This document shows positions 1 through 8,863 of a DNA stretch of 34,765 nucleotides, piece by piece. The notes under the pieces were generated by a model. The model was not told where the DNA came from, searched no databases, and worked only from the letters and a program-made list of their open reading frames with translations. The DNA lies in the NCBI GenBank assembly GCA_029259675.1, contig JAJDES010000318.1, forward strand, positions 1 through 34,765, in the 5' to 3' direction. Origin of the DNA: Planctomycetota bacterium. Lineage in GTDB: Bacteria > Planctomycetota > UBA1135 > GCA-002686595. The position numbers were made by a program, and so were the translations under genes. The stretch's first letter is position 1, and each line of letters opens with the position of its first letter.

Positions 1-119
1 GGATCCCGAGGAAGCTGTACCGGAATCCGAGCTGCTGACCGGCTCGGGCCGAATGGGTTCACCACCATGCCGCAGATTTCGCCCGGGCCGCATTCGCTCC
101 AGGGCTTACCAATACGAAT

Positions 120-953
120 ATGTCCTTTTTGAACGAACTGAGTGAGGCCGAGCCCCTGGCCAACGGAAAAGTCGCCTGGCGGTCCGGCGGGGGTGTGGCC
201 CTCTTGACATTGACCAATGCTCCCGCCAATGGTTATTCGTACGAGATGATGCGTGATCTCGACGAGGCGATTTTGCGCGCACGCTTCGATTCCGATGTGC
301 AAGTGATCGTGATAGCGGGCGAAGGCGAGAAGTTCTTTTGTGCCGGCGCGGACATTTCGATGCTGCATGAGGTCACGCCCGAATTCAAATACGCCTTTTG
401 CTTGCACGCCAACGAAACCCTGTTGCGTTTGGAGCACACGCCCAAGTTGGTGATCGGGGCCTTGGGCGGGCATTGCGTGGGCGGAGGGCTCGAAGTGGCC
501 TTGGCCGCCGACTTGCGTTATGCAAGGGCGGGTTCGGGCCGCTGCGGTTTGCCCGAAGTCTCGCTGGGCGTATTGCCTGGAACCGGCGGCACCCAACGTT
601 TGGCGCGACTTGTAGGCAAGCCCAAGTCGATCGAACTGATGGCTTCCGGGGAATTGTTCGACTACGCCGAAGCGGAACGCCTGGGGCTTGTGAACAAGCA
701 AATTGAGGCATCGAGCGAGACGGAATTCTTGGAGGAAGTCCTGCGCTTGGCGAACAGTTATTGCACGCCGCAGCGCGCCGCTATGAGCGTCGGGCACATC
801 AAGCGCGCCGTTCAAACCGGACTCGAGCTTCCGATGGAATCCGGCTTGGCGCTCGAGCGCGAATTGCAAGCCAAACTCTTCCAGTCCGCCGACGCGCGCG
901 AGGGCATTGCCGCCTTCACGGAAAAGCGCACAGCAAAATTCGAGGGGCGCTAA
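120..953 (+). CDS. Enoyl-CoA hydratase/isomerase (crotonase family)
   Basis: A 277-residue protein of usual crotonase length. It should hydrate trans-2-enoyl-CoA to 3-hydroxyacyl-CoA in the cytoplasm. Visible family signatures are CAGADIS (about residues 74-80, oxyanion hole and CoA binding) and GGGLE followed by LPEVSLG and PGTGGTQR. By alignment with rat mitochondrial hydratase the two catalytic glutamates are both present (Glu125 and Glu146), which favours a true hydratase over an isomerase that keeps only one. The start has no clear ribosome binding site, but the N-terminus is normal for the family. The next gene starts 2 bases after the stop, and a 3-hydroxyacyl-CoA dehydrogenase follows, so the cluster covers consecutive beta-oxidation or acyl degradation steps. 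Acyl chain length and pathway cannot be read from sequence alone. Confidence 0.93.
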   Translation: MSFLNELSEAEPLANGKVAWRSGGGVALLTLTNAPANGYSYEMMRDLDEAILRARFDSDVQVIVIAGEGEKFFCAGADISMLHEVTPEFKYAFCLHANETLLRLEHTPKLVIGALGGHCVGGGLEVALAADLRYARAGSGRCGLPEVSLGVLPGTGGTQRLARLVGKPKSIELMASGELFDYAEAERLGLVNKQIEASSETEFLEEVLRLANSYCTPQRAAMSVGHIKRAVQTGLELPMESGLALERELQAKLFQSADAREGIAAFTEKRTAKFEGR

Positions 954-955
954 TC

Positions 956-1990
956 GTGCAAGCACTACGCATTCACTCCCACGGAGATCCGAGCGTACTT
1001 TGCCTGGACGACGTCGAACGTCCCAAGCCGGGCCCCGGTGAGGTCTTGGTCAAGATCTTGGCCGTTTCCGTCAATCACCTGGATTTGTGGGTGCGGCGCG
1101 GAATGCCCGGCGTGAAAATCCCCTTGCCGCGCATCCTGGGCAGCGACGGAACCGGTGAAATTTGCGAGCTCGGTGAAGGTGTGACGGGCCTGGCAAAGGG
1201 TGCCGTGGTGATGATCGAACCGGGCATGAGCTCCGGGCGCTCGGTCATGGATTTGATCGGCAAAGATCATCTTTCCGATGACTACGGCATTCGCGGCGAA
1301 CACTCGGACGGTATTGATTGCGAGTACGCCTGCGTGGAAGCCCGCTATTTGCGTCCCTTGCCGGCCGGCTTGGATCCCGTTCAAGCTGCAGCTTGCCCGC
1401 TTGTTTTTCTAACCGCGTGGTGCATGTTGAAGGAGCGGGCCATGTTGCGCTCGGATGATTCGGTGCTCGTGCTCGGCGCCGCAAGCGGCGTGGGCTCCGC
1501 GGCCGTTCAGATTGCAAAGGATCACGGCGCCAAGGTCATTGCGACCGCAGGCAGCGACGCAAAACGCTCCTTGGTAAGCGATTTGGGCGCCGACCTCGTC
1601 CTCGATCACTACGATCCCGATTGGCCCAAGCACGTGCTCGCAGAAACGGGCGGCCAAGGTGTGAATGTCGTCTTCGAGCACACCGGGCCGGCGACGTGGA
1701 AGGGGTCGATGCGCAGCTTGGCGCGCAACGGTCGCTTGGTGACCTGCGGCGGAACGACGGGCGCGGAAGTCAGCTTGGTCTTGCCGCACCTCTTCATGAA
1801 GAACATTTCGATCCTGGGCTCGACCATGGGCCCGCGTCGCACCTACGACCCGATACTTGAACGCCTGGCATCGGGAGCCTTCAAACCGGTCATCGATCAA
1901 GTGCTGCCCCTTTCGGAGGCGAGCATGGCCCACGAGCGGCTCGAAGCCGGAGATGTTGTCGGCAAAATCGTGCTTGTACCGGGATCGTGA
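956..1990 (+). CDS. MDR-family quinone oxidoreductase-like protein lacking zinc ligands
   Basis: A 344-residue medium-chain dehydrogenase/reductase. I chose the GTG at 956, two bases after the hydratase stop, because the protein then begins at the normal MDR N-terminus; a longer frame open from 761 only overlaps the hydratase. The Rossmann motif is GAASGVG (174-180). The clade signatures NHLDLWVRRG and LGSDGTGE are visible. Asn40 and Ser63 stand where zinc alcohol dehydrogenases have the catalytic-zinc Cys and His, and the CGxCxxC structural-zinc loop is replaced by a stretch around residues 92-105 with no cysteines. It is therefore probably a zinc-independent NAD(P)H-dependent reductase, despite likely automatic naming as a zinc-binding dehydrogenase. 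The substrate is unknown; position between hydratase and 3-hydroxyacyl-CoA dehydrogenase suggests an enoyl or quinone-type acceptor. Confidence 0.88.
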   Translation: MQALRIHSHGDPSVLCLDDVERPKPGPGEVLVKILAVSVNHLDLWVRRGMPGVKIPLPRILGSDGTGEICELGEGVTGLAKGAVVMIEPGMSSGRSVMDLIGKDHLSDDYGIRGEHSDGIDCEYACVEARYLRPLPAGLDPVQAAACPLVFLTAWCMLKERAMLRSDDSVLVLGAASGVGSAAVQIAKDHGAKVIATAGSDAKRSLVSDLGADLVLDHYDPDWPKHVLAETGGQGVNVVFEHTGPATWKGSMRSLARNGRLVTCGGTTGAEVSLVLPHLFMKNISILGSTMGPRRTYDPILERLASGAFKPVIDQVLPLSEASMAHERLEAGDVVGKIVLVPGS

Positions 1991-2101
1991 TGACTACGGG
2001 CCGGCAAGGCCTTCGCAACTAGGGTCGGTCTCCCGGGGGAGATGGACGCCAAGTCTTCTTTCAACTCGCGCAAAACCACATTCAAAGCGGAGAACTCAAT
2101 T

Positions 2102-2962
<861 letters not shown>

Positions 2963-3084
2963 ACGTTTCCTTTGCGTAAATCGACTCTCGCTTCGCACTG
3001 CATCACCGAACCCACCTCAATCATCCCGTTGTTGACCACTAGGGGAAACAGCCCAAACACCCAACGCCAAAGGAACAAGTAGCC

Positions 3085-3723
3085 ATGTCTGAGAGCCAAT
3101 TCACTGACGAAATGGAGGGGGTCGAAAAGAAGAAGTCCGGAATCCCGTTCTGGGTTTGGGGCTGCGGAGGCGGTTGCCTTGTGATGTTGATCATTCTGAT
3201 TGGCATCGGCGGCTATGGAGTGAGTGTGTGGGGTGAGATCACCGATCCGGAGCAAGTATGGCCCGCATTGTCCGAATACTTGCCCTTTGATGAACGCCCC
3301 GATTTGGATGTTTATGGTGGTGAAACGCTTTTTGGAACGGGTTTTCTGATCGCGGATAAAGAGAGCGATGTTGCTGGGATCCTTATCTTGAGGAGTGAAT
3401 CAGACCGAGAAGTTATGGATAGCTTCTTCAAGGGAGACCTTGAAACAGGCTTTATGGGCTTTGGGAATTCAAAAGAGAAAAACCCGATCATGGTGACGAT
3501 TCAAGGGCAAGAGTTTCAAGCGCTCGAACTCGTTCAAGAACCGTTCATGCTTCCCGGCATGGGAGAAGGGCAAGATCTTCCCAAGGAGACTCAGCTCTTG
3601 TTGATCTATTTCTCGGACAAGGAAGAGCCGATGATGATGCAACTGGTTAGCAAGACTAATTCAAAAATTGAAGCTGATTCGATCGAGGACTTCTTCGCCC
3701 CCTTCAATCTTGGGGATCGCTAG
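3085..3723 (+). CDS. Unknown single-pass membrane protein
   Basis: I do not recognise a family. The 212-residue product has a charged 18-residue N-terminus, one hydrophobic segment (about 22-46) beginning with the unusual WGCGGGC pattern, and a roughly 165-residue domain predicted to lie outside the cytoplasm. That domain alternates short beta-like stretches (LFGTGFLIADKE, VAGILILRS, LLLIYFSD) and is acidic, with no cysteines. AAAGGA at 3069-3074 lies ten bases before the ATG. The next gene starts 2 bases after the stop and has the same plan of an N-terminal anchor and a C-terminal F-rich ending, so the two are almost certainly one operon. Base composition looks lower in GC than the flanking metabolic genes. 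Confidence 0.8.
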   Translation: MSESQFTDEMEGVEKKKSGIPFWVWGCGGGCLVMLIILIGIGGYGVSVWGEITDPEQVWPALSEYLPFDERPDLDVYGGETLFGTGFLIADKESDVAGILILRSESDREVMDSFFKGDLETGFMGFGNSKEKNPIMVTIQGQEFQALELVQEPFMLPGMGEGQDLPKETQLLLIYFSDKEEPMMMQLVSKTNSKIEADSIEDFFAPFNLGDR

Positions 3724-3725
3724 GA

Positions 3726-4700
3726 ATGAATAGCGCGGAAAATACCCACGAGAGTTCCCTGGGCGCAGCGGGGATTTTCCTCGGATTTGTGCTGATCGGA
3801 ATCGCGGTCGTGGGTGTGATCCGCTTGCGCTCCAGTGAATTGGATCCAGCGGAAACGCTTGGGCGTGAAATTCAGTGGAGCGCGCTGCCCTTCGGCATGG
3901 AGCTGGAAAGCGCCGCACAGTTACCGGAACTTTCTGTCTCGTTCCAAGGGGGCGTACTCTTTCCGCCGGGCAAACAAGTCGTGCGCCTGGTGGATTCGGC
4001 GCGACCCGAAGCGCTCGAAGCGTTGGTGGCCAAGCCGGAACCCGAGCCGGAATGGGATGATTCCGAAGACGGTGAATACGGCAGTGAGCATGACGGCGAG
4101 GAAGTCGAAGGCGGCGAGTCCGAGGCTGCGGACGACAGTTCTGCTCAGGGCGGGGCTGCAGGCGACGATTCAAAGCCGGACGCAATCGATGGGGAGTCTG
4201 AGGATTCTGACGAAGCGGCTGACTCCGATGAGGAAAGCGCAGACTGGGGCGAATCGGGATCGAAATCGGGTTCCGGCGGCGGTTGGGGCGAGCCGATTGA
4301 GGCTCTGCCCAGCGAAGCTCCACTGGAGGCCGTATTCATCTTGTTCCCCAGTCCCGCAGGCGTCACCGACACTTTCGGTCGCTCGAGTTTCGGCGGCTGG
4401 GGCGGCGGCGGACGCGGCCGGGGGCGCGGTCGTTCCTCCATGGGCGGAGGCGGATTCAGTTTCGGCGGCCCGACGGTGCTCGACAAAGGCGATTTGACCT
4501 GGGGTGAGTTTCTCGTGGGCTTCGTCCTCGAGCGCTCGACGGACGACGGTCTGCGCGACGAATTGAGGGTCAACCTCAGTCGCGAAGACTTCTACTGCAT
4601 TCTTGTCCTGCGATGGGCCAAGGGCGAGGCGGGCGACGTGGAACAGGCCGAGGAATTCTTGCGAGCTTTCAAATTTCGCTCAGCCGCGCCGACCAACTGA
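3726..4700 (+). CDS. Unknown membrane-anchored protein with acidic and Gly/Arg-rich disordered regions
   Basis: I do not recognise a family. The 324-residue product has a single hydrophobic segment at about 13-33, then a folded-looking part to about 102, a strongly acidic, Ser/Gly/Asp/Glu-rich stretch (about 104-175), a Gly/Ser linker, another folded part (188-215), a Gly/Arg-rich stretch (221-249, alternating GR) and a final folded domain (250-318). Acid followed by RG repeats is charge-segregated disorder, so the two could associate with each other or with nucleic acid or polyanions; this is inference. It starts two bases after the stop of the preceding membrane protein and is probably translated with it. 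The start has no separate ribosome binding site beyond the 3' end of the upstream gene. Confidence 0.78.
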   Translation: MNSAENTHESSLGAAGIFLGFVLIGIAVVGVIRLRSSELDPAETLGREIQWSALPFGMELESAAQLPELSVSFQGGVLFPPGKQVVRLVDSARPEALEALVAKPEPEPEWDDSEDGEYGSEHDGEEVEGGESEAADDSSAQGGAAGDDSKPDAIDGESEDSDEAADSDEESADWGESGSKSGSGGGWGEPIEALPSEAPLEAVFILFPSPAGVTDTFGRSSFGGWGGGGRGRGRGRSSMGGGGFSFGGPTVLDKGDLTWGEFLVGFVLERSTDDGLRDELRVNLSREDFYCILVLRWAKGEAGDVEQAEEFLRAFKFRSAAPTN

Positions 4701-4735
4701 CTGGCGCGACATCCCGCGCAGTGGTGCCAGCGGCC

Positions 4736-4795
4736 CAGCGAGCGAGACAGCCAGCGACCCCGCGAGCAACCCAGCGAGCAACTCAGCGAGCGACT
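4736..4795. repeat. Five tandem copies of a 12-bp repeat
   Basis: Five head-to-tail 12-base units at 4736, 4748, 4760, 4772 and 4784, with consensus CAGCGAGCGACC and CAGCGAGCAACC variants. Units differ at one to four positions. The array lies between two convergent genes, and its last unit runs into the glcF stop codon (complement of 4794-4796). Read on the plus strand it could encode an Ala-Ser-Asp/Asn-Pro tetrapeptide repeat, but no supported gene uses that frame. Confidence 0.8.
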
Positions 4796-6155
4796 AAGTG
4801 CGCTGGGTCGGTTGCACCAATTCGGCCAGGTGTACGACGCGTACATCCATGCCCTTGGATCGAATGCCTGCGAGCCACTGCATTTGGCAGCCGGGGTTGG
4901 AAGTAACTAAGGTTCGCGCGCCGCTGTTCGCAAGGGTTTCCAGTTTCGGTGCCAAGATTGCCGCGCCGTCCGCCGGGCGCAGAAGCGAGTAGATGCCGGC
5001 CGACCCGCAACAGGATTCGGAATCGTGCAGCTCGACTTGCTCCAAGCCGGGAATGGCTTTCAACAGCACACGCGGATCTTCGCGTACACCCTGGCCGTGA
5101 CAAAGGTGACAGGGGTCATCCCAGGCCACGGGTCCGCTCACGTTGGTTGGTGCCGTTAGTTTCAGTGAACCGTCCGCGATTCTTGGGCTCAGCAATTCAC
5201 TCCAGTCGCGAACCAGGGCCGAGAAACGGGCGGCATCCGCGCCGCATTGCGCATCGCCCGCGAGCAGCTCGCCATATTCTCGCAAGTGCGCGCCGCATCC
5301 CGATGCATTCGTAATGGGGATCAGTTCCGCGCCTTCCGCCGCGCAGCTTCGAACCCACTCTTGGACATAGATGCGCGCCAACTGCCGCGCTTGATCGAGT
5401 TCGCCGTTGTGGGCGTGTAAGGCGCCGCAACAGACGGCCCTGGCAACGTGAACGTCGTGGCCGGCGGCACACAGCGCATCGACAGTCGAGCGGTTCACGT
5501 GCCCGAATAGCTCGGGCTGCGCGCAGCCCTCGAGCATGAAGAGAGCCGGCCTGGCATCGCTGTCGCCGGTGTTGCGCAGGCCCCGATTGCGGGCGGGAAG
5601 CAGCGCGCGTTCGCGGGCGGGTGGGAGCGCCGGCAAGCTTTGCAATGCGCGGCCCGCCGCGCCGAGGGCAGGCGCAAACATTCGTGCGAGGCCGGTCACT
5701 TGCATCAGTCGTGTCAGGGTTCCTACCAGCCGCAGGGCTAGGCGCGAGGGCAGCACGATGCGGAAACCGAGCCAGCGTGCGAGTCGCGCCGAAAGCTTGC
5801 GCTGCCTTCGGCTCTCCAGACCGTCGCGGGTGAGTTCCATCATGCGACCGAATTGAACGCCGGCGGGGCATACGCTCTCGCAGTTGCGGCAAACGAGGCA
5901 ATAGTCCATTTCCTCGGCGAAGTCGGCATCCGCTTCCACGCGGGACTCGGCGGCGGCGCGCATTAAGTGAATGCGGCCGCGCGGACTGGCGGACTCGCGA
6001 CCGCTGATTCTGTAGGTCGGGCAAGAACTGATGCACAGCCCGCAGTGGATGCAATCCAAGCTGGCGGCGTAGTCGACCAAATCGCGCGCGTGGGCGATAG
6101 GATCCGCTTGGGGCGGAGTTGCGTCTGGCGGCGCGAATTCCTTGCCGGTGCTCAT
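4794..6155 (-). CDS. glcF: Glycolate oxidase iron-sulfur subunit
   Basis: The 453-residue Fe-S subunit of the membrane-associated glycolate dehydrogenase, which passes electrons from the flavoprotein subunits GlcD/GlcE to the quinone pool. Two 4Fe-4S motifs are visible: Cys35-38-41-45 followed by Pro and Cys86-89-92-96 followed by Pro. Further on there are CCG-type motifs (CCGALHAHNGE and ESCCGSAG) and DDPCHLCHGQG, the usual ligands of the C-terminal cysteine-rich domains. Its ATG overlaps the glcE stop (ATGA, 6152-6155), so translation is coupled. The C-terminal end runs into the 12-bp repeat array. A related lactate dehydrogenase iron-sulfur protein is an alternative, but order and fit with two FAD-domain neighbours favour GlcF. 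Confidence 0.93.
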   Translation of the reverse strand: MSTGKEFAPPDATPPQADPIAHARDLVDYAASLDCIHCGLCISSCPTYRISGRESASPRGRIHLMRAAAESRVEADADFAEEMDYCLVCRNCESVCPAGVQFGRMMELTRDGLESRRQRKLSARLARWLGFRIVLPSRLALRLVGTLTRLMQVTGLARMFAPALGAAGRALQSLPALPPARERALLPARNRGLRNTGDSDARPALFMLEGCAQPELFGHVNRSTVDALCAAGHDVHVARAVCCGALHAHNGELDQARQLARIYVQEWVRSCAAEGAELIPITNASGCGAHLREYGELLAGDAQCGADAARFSALVRDWSELLSPRIADGSLKLTAPTNVSGPVAWDDPCHLCHGQGVREDPRVLLKAIPGLEQVELHDSESCCGSAGIYSLLRPADGAAILAPKLETLANSGARTLVTSNPGCQMQWLAGIRSKGMDVRVVHLAELVQPTQRT

Positions 6156-7408
6156 AGTCCGGTTAGATAGCGCCCGCGCGCGAAAACGGATTGGGGGTCC
6201 AGGGTCGACTGCAAGCGCTGCATCAGCGCAATTCCAGTCGGAGCCGAACCAAAAATGTCACCTTGTGATCGCAAACTGTCCGGAGCAGCTCGCCAATGGA
6301 AGTTCAGGCCGCTCGCAAGTAGACGGTCGTGTACGGCAACGGCCTGCGTATCCGTCAATGGTTCTTCGAAGCGTACTTGAACTTCCGCGATCAGAGGTTG
6401 AATGGAGAACTGAGCAACGGATCCCGCAAAGCAGGTATCGAGTTGTTCCAGTAGAGCAGGCAAGCCGGTCGGGTGAACTCCCAGGCGCAAATGGGCCCAA
6501 CCCGCTTGTTCGTCCCACTCCAAGTCGCGGCACTGCTCCCGCTTGCTCCGAGCTTCGGTGCCGCGTTGCATTTCCAATTTGACGTTCGAATCGGAAAGAC
6601 TGGAATGCACACGATCGCATTCGACGTCGATCACGGCCCTGCGACCGGACAGGAAGGCGAGGACTGTCCAGCGCACGGAAGTGTCGGTGGGGGATTGAAT
6701 AAGGACAGCATCGAGCGGCAAGCGCATCTCTTCCAAATCGAGTGCCGCCTGCGCGGCTTGCGCGCGCGACTCCGCATGGAATTCCACCGCGGCCCACTCT
6801 TCTGGCGCGGGAAAAAGGCGCAGGTTGATTTCGACCAGCAGACACAGGCTTCCAAAGCTTCCGCAATAGAGGCGGTGCATGTCGTAGCCGGTTACGTTCT
6901 TGACGAGTTGACCGCCACTTTTGGCGAGCGTGCCGTCTCCCAAGAGCGCGCGAACACCGAGGATGTGGTGGCGCAGGGGACCCACGCGCAAGCGATCGAA
7001 GCCCGAATGGCCGCTGGCTACGGCGCCGCCGATGGTTCCCGCTTGGGGCCGCGGCAAGTCGGGTGTAAGTCTGTGTCCGCCGAGGGCAACGCACTGCTCC
7101 AATTCCGCGCAGGTGGTTCCCGCCAGGGCACTGAGGGTTCCATCGCCCGGTTCGTAGGAGAGCACGCCGCGCATGTTGCGCGTGCTGAGCACGAAGTCGG
7201 CTCGCTTTGGCTGATGCGTCCAAGTCCGCCGCGAACCGAGACCCTCGGGGATCACGGCCAAGCCGTTGGAATGGGCCAAGCGCAAACACTCGACGGCTTC
7301 GTCAATGTTGTTCGGCGCAACACGCGGAAGATTTCCGCCTGCGTCACCATCCCACATGTCCAGCTCGCCGGGACCGACGACTTGCGTCAACTGCGCGTGC
7401 AGGTCCAT
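6152..7408 (-). CDS. glcE: Glycolate oxidase FAD-binding subunit GlcE
   Basis: A 418-residue FAD-binding type 4 (PCMH) protein, the second flavin subunit of the glycolate oxidase complex. The N-terminal half carries the FAD fold, with PRVAPNNIDEAVECLRLAH, IPEGLGSRRTW, AGTIGGAVASGHSG and VKNVTGYDMHRLYCGSFGSL patterns. The C-terminal half is less conserved and makes the protein somewhat longer than E. coli GlcE (about 350). The ATG shares a base with the glcD stop (TAATG at 7406-7410) and the gene overlaps glcF by four bases, so the three subunits are translationally coupled. GlcE is distinguished from GlcD by its shorter length, weaker FAD motif and position. Confidence 0.9.
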   Translation of the reverse strand: MDLHAQLTQVVGPGELDMWDGDAGGNLPRVAPNNIDEAVECLRLAHSNGLAVIPEGLGSRRTWTHQPKRADFVLSTRNMRGVLSYEPGDGTLSALAGTTCAELEQCVALGGHRLTPDLPRPQAGTIGGAVASGHSGFDRLRVGPLRHHILGVRALLGDGTLAKSGGQLVKNVTGYDMHRLYCGSFGSLCLLVEINLRLFPAPEEWAAVEFHAESRAQAAQAALDLEEMRLPLDAVLIQSPTDTSVRWTVLAFLSGRRAVIDVECDRVHSSLSDSNVKLEMQRGTEARSKREQCRDLEWDEQAGWAHLRLGVHPTGLPALLEQLDTCFAGSVAQFSIQPLIAEVQVRFEEPLTDTQAVAVHDRLLASGLNFHWRAAPDSLRSQGDIFGSAPTGIALMQRLQSTLDPQSVFARGRYLTGL

Positions 7409-8862
7409 TAGGATTCGGCTCCGGCTGCGGCGTCCCGCGCTTCAACACCGGGCAGCGGATTGGTGCGAACTTCGCGGCAAGCGCGAACGGGCAACAGCTT
7501 GCCCGGGTTCATGCGTCGCTCGGGATCCCATGCATCGCGCATGCGGCACATGGTGGCGAGGTCCGCTTGCTTGAAGAGCATGTCCATGCCCTCCAATTTT
7601 TCGAGGCCGACGCCGTGCTCGCCGGTCAGGGAGCCGCCGGCGGCAATGCACTCTTGCAGGATCATGCGCCCGGCTTCGAGCACACGCTTAACCTCATCAA
7701 GATCGCGCCGGTCGTAGCAGATGTTGGGGTGCAAGTTGCCGTCGCCCGCGTGAAAAACGGTGGCCAAGCGCAGATTGCGCTCGCGACAAATTTCGGCCGT
7801 GCGCGCGACCATGCGGCGCAGCTTGGTGCGGGGAACGACGGCGTCGGCCACGTAAAGGTCGGGTGCGATGCGGCCCATGGCTCCGAAGGCGCCTTTGCGG
7901 CCGGCCCACAACTTGCGCCTTTCCAATGGGTCGCGGGCTTTGCGCAATTCAATGGCTCCGCGCTGTTCCAAGATGGCGAGTACATCCTTGGATGTCACGT
8001 CAACTTCCAAGGCGGAGCCTTCAAGTTCGACCAGAAGCACGGCTTCCGCTGTTTTGGGATAACCGGCGGCGAAGACGGAGGCCTCCACGGCTTGAATCGT
8101 GAGGCGATCGAGGATCTCCAGCGCGGACGGTTCCAAGCGCGCGGCGATCATGTCGCTGACGCTGTCGCAAGCTCCGTCGAGTCCGGGGAAAACGGCGAGC
8201 AGAGTTTCGGTGACGGGGGGGACGCGCGTGAGCTTGACCGTGACTTCGGTCACCAGGCCCAAGGTGCCTTCGCTGCCGACGAAACTACCGATCAAGTCGT
8301 AGCCGCTTGGGTCGGGTTGCGGTTCTGAAAGGTCGAGCACTTCGCCATCCGCACAGACAATCACAAGACCCAGGATATGACGGGTGGTGCTGCCGTGCAT
8401 GAAGCAGTGCGGGCCGCCAGAATTCTCCGCGACATTGCCGCCGATGGTGCAAGCCATTTGGCTCGAAGGATCGGGAGCGTAAAAGAGTCCGTGGGGCGCG
8501 GCGGCGCGGGTCAAATCCGCGTTGACGACTCCAGCCTGGACGCGAGCTAGGCGCCCGGCGGGATCGACCTCCAGCACATCGCGCATTCGTGCCAAGCTGA
8601 TCACAACGCCGCCCTCAACCGGAGTGGCTCCGCCGGAGAGTCCGGTGCCGGCCCCGCGACCCACCACAGGCACGCCGGCCTCGGCAAGCAGGCGCATGCT
8701 GTGCGCGGCTTCGGCTGTCGTACGCGGAAGTAGCACCATCTCGGGCGTGTGCCGCAACATGGCCAAGCCGTCGGACTCATAGGGAACGAGCCGTGAACCG
8801 GAACCAACGAGTCCGGCTTCCCCAAGCACGTTCCGGAGGGCAGCGATAAGAGCTGCATCCAT
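7408..8862 (-). CDS. glcD: Glycolate oxidase catalytic FAD subunit GlcD
   Basis: Oxidises glycolate (or D-lactate) to glyoxylate with FAD. At 484 residues from the ATG at 8862 it matches GlcD (about 499). Family patterns seen are VVGRGAGTGLSGG, PDPSSQMACTIGGNVAENSGG, GSEGTLGLVTEVTVKL and HAGDGNLHPNICYD, with GEHGVGLEK near the C-terminus. I prefer the 8862 start, one base after the stop of the ABC permease gene, over the ATG at 8904, which adds 14 residues and overlaps that gene. There is no strong ribosome binding site, so expression probably depends on read-through translation from the permease gene. A D-lactate dehydrogenase role is possible, but glcE and glcF directly downstream favour glycolate. 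Confidence 0.93.
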   Translation of the reverse strand: MDAALIAALRNVLGEAGLVGSGSRLVPYESDGLAMLRHTPEMVLLPRTTAEAAHSMRLLAEAGVPVVGRGAGTGLSGGATPVEGGVVISLARMRDVLEVDPAGRLARVQAGVVNADLTRAAAPHGLFYAPDPSSQMACTIGGNVAENSGGPHCFMHGSTTRHILGLVIVCADGEVLDLSEPQPDPSGYDLIGSFVGSEGTLGLVTEVTVKLTRVPPVTETLLAVFPGLDGACDSVSDMIAARLEPSALEILDRLTIQAVEASVFAAGYPKTAEAVLLVELEGSALEVDVTSKDVLAILEQRGAIELRKARDPLERRKLWAGRKGAFGAMGRIAPDLYVADAVVPRTKLRRMVARTAEICRERNLRLATVFHAGDGNLHPNICYDRRDLDEVKRVLEAGRMILQECIAAGGSLTGEHGVGLEKLEGMDMLFKQADLATMCRMRDAWDPERRMNPGKLLPVRACREVRTNPLPGVEARDAAAGAES

Positions 8863-8863
8863 G

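Noticed and set aside
1..145. Plus-strand frame open from the window edge to a TGA at 143
   Set aside because: Could be the 3' end of an upstream gene, but about 48 codons without recognisable features and overlap with the hydratase start make it unsupported.
6473..8328. Long plus-strand open frames (312 and 373 codons) opposite glcE and glcD
   Set aside because: Antisense to strongly recognised genes, with His/Gln-rich composition and no family similarity; frame shadows of GC-rich coding.
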